Under the pieces are notes generated by a model that worked only from the letters and a program-made list of their open reading frames with translations, was not told where the DNA came from and made no database searches. Positions 7,451 through 13,124 of a stretch of DNA of 13,124 nucleotides are shown here, in pieces. This stretch comes from Actinomycetes bacterium (GTDB taxonomy: Bacteria; Actinomycetota; Actinomycetes; Mycobacteriales; Mycobacteriaceae), in assembly GCA_023416315.1 (NCBI GenBank), contig JAEZIA010000295.1:1-13124 (forward strand). The letters run 5' to 3'. A program made the translations under genes and the position numbers. Numbering within the stretch: the first letter of the stretch is position 1; each line of letters begins with the position of its first letter.

Positions 7451-8323
7451 ATGTCCAGCAGCAGAGTTGTTTTCGATATCAACGGAGTTCACTGCTACCC
7501 GCTGGGCGACCGCAGTTTCTGCTGTGTTCCCGCTGCCCCGGTACCGGAGCGGGATCCCGCTGGGCGTCCGACATTGAGCCTGTGGGTCATCCCGCCGAAG
7601 GCGCGGCTGCAGCTCGGATCGCAGTGGTCACTGATCCCTGCGGAGGCCGCCGCAGTCCAGGCCGAACTGGCCCGCCGATCAGGAGTCGGCGCCTCCGAGA
7701 TCCAACTGACCTCGGCGCCGCTGCACGTCGACACCGCCGCCCTGGTGTTGGTCGACCAGGACGGCGTCAGTCATGACCTGGCGACGTCGGCATCGTCGGG
7801 CTTCCCCCCGTACACCGCGCTGTTCGCCGTTGCGCTGGAGGAGGACGCCGCACCGCTGGTTGTCAGCGCGGTCAACGGCGCCCGTGACCGACTGTTCGTC
7901 GAGTACCGGGCTCGGGTGGAAACGTCCACGCCACTGGAACTGGCAGCCGTCGGCGACATCACCGCCGAGGTGATCGGTTTGCGGCCGCCGCTGACCCTGC
8001 AGGATGCCACAGCGGTGGTCCGACAAGCGTTGTCCACCAAGCATCTGGCCATCACGAGGACGGGGCCAGACGGTGTGCCGGAGGAGGTGTGGGCGCCACT
8101 ACAGGATCGGCTGCTGGCGGCGGTTGCCGACGACGTGCAGCGTCTGATGGCGGCAGACCCTCCGGCACCGCCCACCCAGGTCTCGATCGCACGTGTCGTC
8201 ACCGGGGACTACCGCGTTGCCGACTCGCTCACCCGACGCTGCGATATCGCCGACTGGTTCGCAGACGGTTCTGGCCCATCCCATATCCGCGCACTCGACA
8301 TGCCGCCCGCCGGCAGCCGATGA
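7451..8323 (+). CDS. B1: short paralogue carrying only the N-terminal family domain
   Basis: The product is 290 aa from the ATG at 7451, with GAGG four bases upstream. The opening RVVFDINGVHCYPLGDRSFC lines up with the ...VDGV..Y.D....FW opening of the relatives. Residues about 117-150 (PPYTALFAVALEEDAAPLVV, then RLFVEYRARV) line up with the motif-3 block of B3 (AVFSAQLSANGVTILEAALHG, then VVYDLDY). The protein then ends: there is no junction motif and no beta module. It has an unusual Cys cluster near the N-terminus (C15, then eight residues, then CC). No signal peptide is seen. It is the first gene of the rightward operon and ends 32 bp before B2. It could be a cap, adaptor or chaperone for the larger members; that is speculation, and the homology itself is weak and rests on motif order. 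Confidence 0.9.
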   Translation: MSSSRVVFDINGVHCYPLGDRSFCCVPAAPVPERDPAGRPTLSLWVIPPKARLQLGSQWSLIPAEAAAVQAELARRSGVGASEIQLTSAPLHVDTAALVLVDQDGVSHDLATSASSGFPPYTALFAVALEEDAAPLVVSAVNGARDRLFVEYRARVETSTPLELAAVGDITAEVIGLRPPLTLQDATAVVRQALSTKHLAITRTGPDGVPEEVWAPLQDRLLAAVADDVQRLMAADPPAPPTQVSIARVVTGDYRVADSLTRRCDIADWFADGSGPSHIRALDMPPAGSR

Positions 8324-8343
8324 CACCCACCCACGAAAGACTC

Positions 8344-8347
8344 GAGG
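8344..8347 (+). promoter_or_regulatory. Ribosome binding site of B2 deciding its start
   Basis: GAGG lies eight bases before the ATG at 8356. An alternative ATG at 8320 overlaps the B1 stop as ATGA and would add twelve residues, but lacks such a site and does not fit the ML... opening of the family. Confidence 0.65.
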
Positions 8348-8355
8348 TACACCAA

Positions 8356-10506
8356 ATGCTCAAGATAGCGCCCGAAGACGTGACCACCGTCCCCGGCATT
8401 TCGATCTACGAGGACGACGAACTGCCCTGGGTGTTCTACGCGATCAGCAGTCAGCCCACCTTCCGGCTCGACGCGCACGGCAACCCGGTGGTGAAGATGG
8501 TCAAGTACACCCTGCCCCTGGACCGTCCCGACGGCAAGAAGGGCGGCGCGCTACTGGCCTTCGACGTACAGTTTGCGCTCTCGCCGGAGCAGACCGCTGC
8601 CGTCATCGCCGCCAAGCAGAAGGTGCTCGACACCATGTACGGCGGGGTGAATGTGCCGAAGGTCGTTGTGGGTCAACCGACCTGGATCAAGGGCACCGCG
8701 TCGCTCAATCTGTCCAAGGATGGGGTGCTGGTCGAGAGCGTGATGAACCCGGCCCATCCATCACTGTACGGACAGAACGTCACGCCCTTCTTCATCGAAC
8801 TCACGCCCGAGGGTGCCAGCGTGTTCGAAGCGGCGATGAGCGGTGCCGGCGGATTCGTACAGGTGTGTTACGAGTTGACTGCGGCCGTCGGCTGCCTCGT
8901 GCATGCGACCGCCACCTATGACGCGTCGAAAACCTATGACTTCAAACAGCATTACATCAGCGGGAAACATTGGGATGGGGACGACACCCAGATCAACGAG
9001 ATCACCGAGGCCTGGCGCCAAACCAACGCCGTGGACATCCGACCCGAGTTCCCGATCGGAACGCCCGAAGACCTCAAAACACAGGTGACCGGTCAGCTCT
9101 TCAAGTTCATCGATCAGATGATCGCGGGCCGGCCGCTGGCCGATATCCCGCCTGCCGACCGCAGTACCGGCGACCAGGACATCGACCGGGTCGTCAACAT
9201 CTCGGAGACGCAGAACTTCACCTACACGTTCCACGAGCACCAAGCCATCGACTGGTCGTTCAACCCGCAGGGCACGTTGCCCAACGTTGCCACCATCCCC
9301 GGCAAGAAGTGGTCCGACTACGTCATCGAAGTCAACCCGGAGAACGACCCGTTCTACAAGTCGATCGATGTGGCCATTCGGGTGGACATCGACTTCGACA
9401 AGCTGCCGGTGCACAGCGTGGACGTCACCGTCGACTACGGCACGAATACCGGAAACACCTTCCACTTCGAAAACGCCACGGATGTCGGTCATTTCCGTGC
9501 CTACACCAGCGATAACAACGGGTCCAAGGACTACAAGTACTCCTACCGGGTCAACTACACGGGCGAGGCCCGCACTTTGGAAGCGCACGACCTCGACGGG
9601 CACGGCAACGACTTGACGGTCACCGTCGGCGACACCGGCATCTTCAACGTCGACGTCACCGGTGCCGCCATCAATTTCGATCAGATCACCGCCGCCGAGG
9701 TCACCTTGCACTACACCGACCCGGACAACGGGGTGGAGTTCGACGAGGTGGTGGTGATCAACAAGGACAAGGCCGAGGTCACCTACCAGAACGTGGTTTT
9801 CACCCCTGAAGTGAAACCGTTCACCTACGAGGTCAATTACATCAACGCCGACGGCAAGCATTACAAGATGAGTCCGCGCACAGCGCGCCCGGGGCAGCTG
9901 TATATCAACGGGCCGTTCACCAACACGCAGACCATCAACATGCAGGTGCATTCGCCGATCATCGCGTCGGTGTTCCTGGATCTGACCTACGTCGACGAGG
10001 ACAACGACTTCACCGCACAGAAGTCGTTGTCTATCAATGCCAAAGAGAAACCGTGGGAAACATGGAGTTTCCCGGTCATCGACATCAAATCCGGAACGGT
10101 GACCTACTCCGGCAACATCACCTATGCCGACGGCAGCACCGAGGATATCCACAGCACGACGTTGCCCCCCGGTGAGCGGCTCATCAAGATCGGCAGCGAC
10201 GACAAGCTGATCGACCTGGTACCGGTGACGGCCCTGATCGACTGGGCGCAGGTCAAGCTGATCAAGATCGACGCCGAATACGTCGACGAAGCCAACAACG
10301 TCGACGAGTCCTACTCGTGGATCCTGCGCCAGTCGGACACGCCCGCAACGTATCAGCAGCACCTGGCGGATCCGCACCGGGACACCTTCACCTGGACCGC
10401 GACGCTGTACATGGCGACCACCCCGCCGACCCAGCAGATCATCCCGAACCAGGTCGGCAAAGGCGGCGGATTCGTCGTCGACCCGGCGCTGGCCAAGCCC
10501 AACTGA
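8356..10506 (+). CDS. B2: multi-beta-sandwich family protein, full length
   Basis: The product is 716 aa from the ATG at 8356. The frame is open further upstream to 8089, but that part lies within B1 and is a shadow. The N-terminal domain, about 1-325, shows motif 1 (VPGISIYEDDELPWVFY), motif 2 (KGGALLAFDVQFALSPEQ) and motif 3 (HPSLYGQNVTPFFIELTPEG). The junction DYVIEVNPENDPFYKSIDVA lies near 325-350. Four modules follow at about 351-440, 441-533, 534-627 and 628-716. Three carry a clear (T/E)Y(V/T)D(E/P)..N stretch, for example LTYVDEDNDF and AEYVDEANNV, and two of these also have a Y.NADG/YADG stretch. It is richer in Asn, Lys and Thr than A1 and B1. No signal peptide, membrane segment or enzyme motif is seen. 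It lies 32 bp after B1 and 21 bp before B3. The function is unknown. Confidence 0.95.
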   Translation: MLKIAPEDVTTVPGISIYEDDELPWVFYAISSQPTFRLDAHGNPVVKMVKYTLPLDRPDGKKGGALLAFDVQFALSPEQTAAVIAAKQKVLDTMYGGVNVPKVVVGQPTWIKGTASLNLSKDGVLVESVMNPAHPSLYGQNVTPFFIELTPEGASVFEAAMSGAGGFVQVCYELTAAVGCLVHATATYDASKTYDFKQHYISGKHWDGDDTQINEITEAWRQTNAVDIRPEFPIGTPEDLKTQVTGQLFKFIDQMIAGRPLADIPPADRSTGDQDIDRVVNISETQNFTYTFHEHQAIDWSFNPQGTLPNVATIPGKKWSDYVIEVNPENDPFYKSIDVAIRVDIDFDKLPVHSVDVTVDYGTNTGNTFHFENATDVGHFRAYTSDNNGSKDYKYSYRVNYTGEARTLEAHDLDGHGNDLTVTVGDTGIFNVDVTGAAINFDQITAAEVTLHYTDPDNGVEFDEVVVINKDKAEVTYQNVVFTPEVKPFTYEVNYINADGKHYKMSPRTARPGQLYINGPFTNTQTINMQVHSPIIASVFLDLTYVDEDNDFTAQKSLSINAKEKPWETWSFPVIDIKSGTVTYSGNITYADGSTEDIHSTTLPPGERLIKIGSDDKLIDLVPVTALIDWAQVKLIKIDAEYVDEANNVDESYSWILRQSDTPATYQQHLADPHRDTFTWTATLYMATTPPTQQIIPNQVGKGGGFVVDPALAKPN

Positions 10507-10515
10507 TCGAAAGCC

Positions 10516-10521
10516 GAGGGG
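10516..10521 (+). promoter_or_regulatory. Ribosome binding site of B3
   Basis: GAGGGG lies six bases before the GTG at 10528, which supports a GTG start for B3. The encoded opening, (M)LYLNPPYYYIDGVSLLPDHE, matches the family's ML...DGV pattern. Confidence 0.8.
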
Positions 10522-10527
10522 ATCAAG

Positions 10528-12810
10528 GTGCTCTACCTCAATCCGCCCTACTACTACATCGACGGCGTCAGCCTCCTGCCCGACCACGAGGACCCCTTGC
10601 AGTTCTACTTCATGCCGCTGTACCCCCGGTTCAGCACCAACCCGGTCACCAATGACCTGCAGCTGTCGCTCTTGAAGTACACCGGCTTGGCCGGCGCCGA
10701 CGCCGACGGTGGGTTCTTGAACTTCGACGTCAACATCGGCATCGACGACGTGGCGCTCGGCGTGATCGCCGGAAAGCTCCAGGCCGCCGCCGGCCTCAAC
10801 GACAAGCCCCGGCTGTCGCCGGTGCCCCTGATCGACGGCACGGTCCGACTGATTCTGCTCGATCAACAGACCCCGGTGGCGCCGCCCGCCGGCGGTGGCG
10901 CCCCCCCCGCCGCTCCCCCGGCACGCTTCGTCGAAACTATCCTGCAGGCAACAAAACCCGCGCTCTACGGTGACAACCAGGCGGTGTTCTCCGCACAGCT
11001 CAGCGCCAACGGCGTCACCATCCTCGAGGCGGCGCTGCACGGTGCGATGACGCCGATCGCCGTCGTCTACGACCTCGACTACATCGGTCTGCGCCCAGCC
11101 TTCCAGGTGAAGCTCACCGTGGACTGGGATCGGGTGTTCAAGTATGTCGACAAGATGACCGGTGTCGACGGCTTGTTCGTGTCCACCGAGATCAGCAAGG
11201 CCATCAGCGATCTCAAGGATCAACGTGCGATCGTGATGGAGTCGGACCTGTTCGTGCCGGAGGGCGAGGACGCCTCCACCGTGGTTACCGACTTCACCCG
11301 GGCTGAGGCCGAAGTCCGCGAGATGTTCACCGACGCGTTCTTCACGCCGTCGATCCAGCCGAGCACCCAGGCCAAGGACGGTTGGGACCGCGCCGCGGAC
11401 TTCGCCAACCAGTTCGGCCGGTACGCCACCACCGGCGGAGTGAGCAGCCTGCTCACCTTCCGTAAGAAGGAGGCGGACCTCACCCGGATCGACCAGAAAT
11501 CGCTCAACGTCAACATCCGACAACGAACCGCCGTGCGTCGCAGCATCCATCCGCAGGGTCACCTGGGCGGGATCGCGGCGATCCTCAACGGCGATCCGTC
11601 AAAATACATCACCCCGGTCAACCTGGACAGTGCGTTCTTCAAGCGGCGGCGCTTCGCACCGACTGCGGTGGTGGACATGGCCGCAGATCAGGTGACCGGC
11701 GTACACGTGATGGCGCGCTACGGCGGCGAGCCCAAGGACATCATGCTCGACGCCCAACACCCCGGCGGCGAATTGCAGTGGTCCAGCCACCTCGTCGGAG
11801 GCGTCTTCCAGTGGCCGGTGTCCTACGACTACGAGGTGACGTTCAAGAGCGTCGACACCAGCCAGCGTCCGATGCAGCTGAGCACCATGGGCCGGCCCGG
11901 CTGGCCGCGCAGCACCGACAACGAGAACCAGTCCATCATTCCGCGGGAGGACCTCTACACCATCGTCGCGATTCCGATCATCCCGGACGCCAACGTCTTC
12001 GGCGGGTGGGCGACCGTGCTGGTCCACCTGTCTTACGTCGATGAAGCCAACGGGCTGAACCAGCACGAACGAGCCACCTTGACCAAGGCGGCGCCATCGA
12101 CGACCTGGAATGTGTTTGTGCTGGACAGTGCGAAAACCGAGGTGAGCTACCAGATCACCTATATCGCCGCCGATAACGAGACCGTCGAGATGCCGGCGGC
12201 GACGACGACGGCGGGACAAATCAGGGTCGTCGATCCGTTCCCCGATTGGGCTGTGCAGTTCGCACCGTCGTTCGACTGGACAATCGTGGACCGTGCGTTC
12301 GTCGACGCGTCCTACGATGATCCGGCCAACGGTGTCAGCGAAGCGCAGAGCTTCGAGTTCACCGCCAATGCCGCAGCGACTCAGACCTTTCGAGTGAAGC
12401 TGCGCGATCCGGACCTCAAGACGGTCGCGTTCGCGGTGACGATCCTGTTCAAAGACGGCCACAGCGTCGAGGTGCCCCGTTCGCAGACGCAGCTGCCCAG
12501 GATCCTGCTCACGAAAGACATGAAGGCCCACCGGGTGGTGACCGTCCACCCCGCTGATGTCGATTTCGGTTCCGTGGGGCTGACTTCCATGGTGGTAGAT
12601 CTGTCCCATACCGATAACCAGGCCGACAGCAGCGCTGCCGACACCTTCACTTTCACCGGGCGGGGCCAGGTTGAACATTTCGAGTACACCCTCGTCTCCG
12701 CCGACAAAGCCGCCTACTCCTATCGCGTGAAGTATCTCTACGACAACGGCATGAGCCGTGCCACCGACGCGACCGCCGACACCCTCGACCTGTCCGTCGC
12801 GGTGAATTGA
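10528..12810 (+). CDS. B3: multi-beta-sandwich family protein, full length, GTG start
   Basis: The product is 760 aa. The N-terminal domain, about 1-365, shows motif 1 (YIDGVSLLPDHEDPLQFYF), motif 2 (DGGFLNFDVNIGIDD) and motif 3 (KPALYGDNQAVFSAQLSANG). A Pro/Ala/Gly-rich insert (TPVAPPAGGGAPPAAPPARF, about residues 114-133) interrupts this domain and contains an eight-C tract in the DNA. A charged stretch (about 310-385) leads to the junction KYITPVNLDSAFFKRRRFA. Four modules follow at about 388-490, 491-586, 587-681 and 682-760, with LSYVDEANGL, ASYDDPANGV and LSHTDNQAD at equivalent points. No signal peptide is seen. It lies 21 bp after B2, and its stop overlaps the B4 ribosome binding site. 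The function is unknown; homology to A1, A2 and B2 is clear from shared motif order. Confidence 0.95.
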   Translation: MLYLNPPYYYIDGVSLLPDHEDPLQFYFMPLYPRFSTNPVTNDLQLSLLKYTGLAGADADGGFLNFDVNIGIDDVALGVIAGKLQAAAGLNDKPRLSPVPLIDGTVRLILLDQQTPVAPPAGGGAPPAAPPARFVETILQATKPALYGDNQAVFSAQLSANGVTILEAALHGAMTPIAVVYDLDYIGLRPAFQVKLTVDWDRVFKYVDKMTGVDGLFVSTEISKAISDLKDQRAIVMESDLFVPEGEDASTVVTDFTRAEAEVREMFTDAFFTPSIQPSTQAKDGWDRAADFANQFGRYATTGGVSSLLTFRKKEADLTRIDQKSLNVNIRQRTAVRRSIHPQGHLGGIAAILNGDPSKYITPVNLDSAFFKRRRFAPTAVVDMAADQVTGVHVMARYGGEPKDIMLDAQHPGGELQWSSHLVGGVFQWPVSYDYEVTFKSVDTSQRPMQLSTMGRPGWPRSTDNENQSIIPREDLYTIVAIPIIPDANVFGGWATVLVHLSYVDEANGLNQHERATLTKAAPSTTWNVFVLDSAKTEVSYQITYIAADNETVEMPAATTTAGQIRVVDPFPDWAVQFAPSFDWTIVDRAFVDASYDDPANGVSEAQSFEFTANAAATQTFRVKLRDPDLKTVAFAVTILFKDGHSVEVPRSQTQLPRILLTKDMKAHRVVTVHPADVDFGSVGLTSMVVDLSHTDNQADSSAADTFTFTGRGQVEHFEYTLVSADKAAYSYRVKYLYDNGMSRATDATADTLDLSVAVN
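10901..10908 (+). repeat. Eight-C homopolymer inside B3
   Basis: A run of eight C residues falls in the Pro/Ala-rich insert, at about residue 125 of B3. Slippage here would shift the frame and remove most of the protein. It may simply reflect proline codons in a GC-rich genome. Confidence 0.9.
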
Positions 12811-12814
12811 GGAG
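12809..12814 (+). promoter_or_regulatory. Ribosome binding site of B4 overlapping the B3 stop
   Basis: GAGGAG starts on the last two bases of the B3 TGA and lies six bases before the ATG at 12821, which couples the two genes closely. Confidence 0.8.
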
Positions 12815-12820
12815 CCCGAA

Positions 12821-13124
12821 ATGCTGCTACTGGGAAGCAAATCCATCACCGTGGATGGTGTGCAGGTCTTCGCCGACCACGCCGACCCGAACCAGTTCTG
12901 GTACTTGCCTGCGCCGGTGTCCCTGCACCGGGACCCGACCACCCACGAGGCCAATTTCACGTTCCTGAAGTTCCGGCCCGCCGCAGTCGCCGGCGGGGCC
13001 AAGGGTGGCGGCTTTCTGATGTTCACCGTCAACCTGCAGCCGGACCCGCACCTGGAGGACCGCATCCGGACCAAGGTGGCCGCGTTGGCACCGGGCGATC
13101 CCAAGCTGTCGATGGTGAGCTTCG
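12821..13124 (+). CDS. B4: family member, N-terminal part only, runs off the right edge
   Basis: The first 101 residues are visible from the ATG at 12821, with no stop before the window ends. The opening MLLLGSKSITVDGVQVFADH, followed by ADPNQFWYLP, is the cleanest example of family motif 1. Motif 2 follows at about residues 58-70 (KGGGFLMFTVNLQPDP). The region after it (LEDRIRTKVAALAPGDPKLS) corresponds to the helix after motif 2 in B3 (VIAGKLQAAAGLNDKPRLS). Whether it has the C-terminal modules cannot be seen. It lies 10 bp after B3, in the same operon. The function is unknown. Confidence 0.9.
   Translation, partial: MLLLGSKSITVDGVQVFADHADPNQFWYLPAPVSLHRDPTTHEANFTFLKFRPAAVAGGAKGGGFLMFTVNLQPDPHLEDRIRTKVAALAPGDPKLSMVSF

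Noticed and set aside
8761..11562. A very long minus-strand open frame (933 codons) opposite B2 and B3
   Set aside because: It runs antisense across the end of one well-supported gene and the start of another. Its translation is Val/Gly/Asp/Arg/His-rich with no domain pattern, as expected for the complement of GC-rich coding DNA.
11599..13104. A 501-codon minus-strand open frame opposite B3 and B4
   Set aside because: It crosses the B3/B4 boundary antisense to both genes and has low-complexity composition, so it is a GC-driven shadow.

Overview
The window is GC-rich, uses GTG as well as ATG starts, and carries short purine-rich ribosome binding sites in front of tightly packed genes. This fits a high-GC actinobacterium; a mycobacterium-like host is plausible but cannot be fixed from this sequence. 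There are no tRNA or rRNA genes, CRISPR arrays, transposases or phage integration genes.

Layout. Two gene trains diverge from a 174-bp control region at 7277-7450. Leftward (minus strand), in transcription order: A1 (7276-5327, 649 aa), A2 (5304-2980, 774 aa), A3 (2978-507, 823 aa, with a peptidoglycan-binding domain) and A4 (452 to beyond the left edge, Ala-rich). Rightward (plus strand): B1 (7451-8323, 290 aa), B2 (8356-10506, 716 aa), B3 (10528-12810, 760 aa, GTG start) and B4 (12821 to beyond the right edge). Gaps between genes are 1 to 54 bp, so each side looks like one operon.

Content. A1, A2, B2, B3 and, as far as visible, B4 are diverged members of one protein family that I cannot name. 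Each full-length member has an N-terminal domain of about 300-400 residues with three recurring motifs, then a conserved junction, then about four consecutive modules of roughly 80-100 residues that read as all-beta, Ig/FN3-like sandwiches. B1 has the N-terminal domain only. A3 has an unrelated long N-terminal part, one clear PG_binding_1-type domain, and a C-terminal tail resembling the family's beta module. No protein shows a Sec or Tat signal, a sortase signal, or an enzyme motif; only A4 has long hydrophobic helical stretches.

How they may work together (inference). A set of paralogous multi-sandwich proteins, co-transcribed with a cell-wall-binding protein and a small Ala-rich protein, suggests a multi-subunit structural assembly such as a fibre, coat, or cell-wall-associated or particle-borne complex, rather than a metabolic pathway. 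The divergent control region holds a perfect 25-bp inverted repeat, each arm containing a 16-bp operator-like palindrome. This could coordinate both operons through one repressor, or form a hairpin in the leader RNA.
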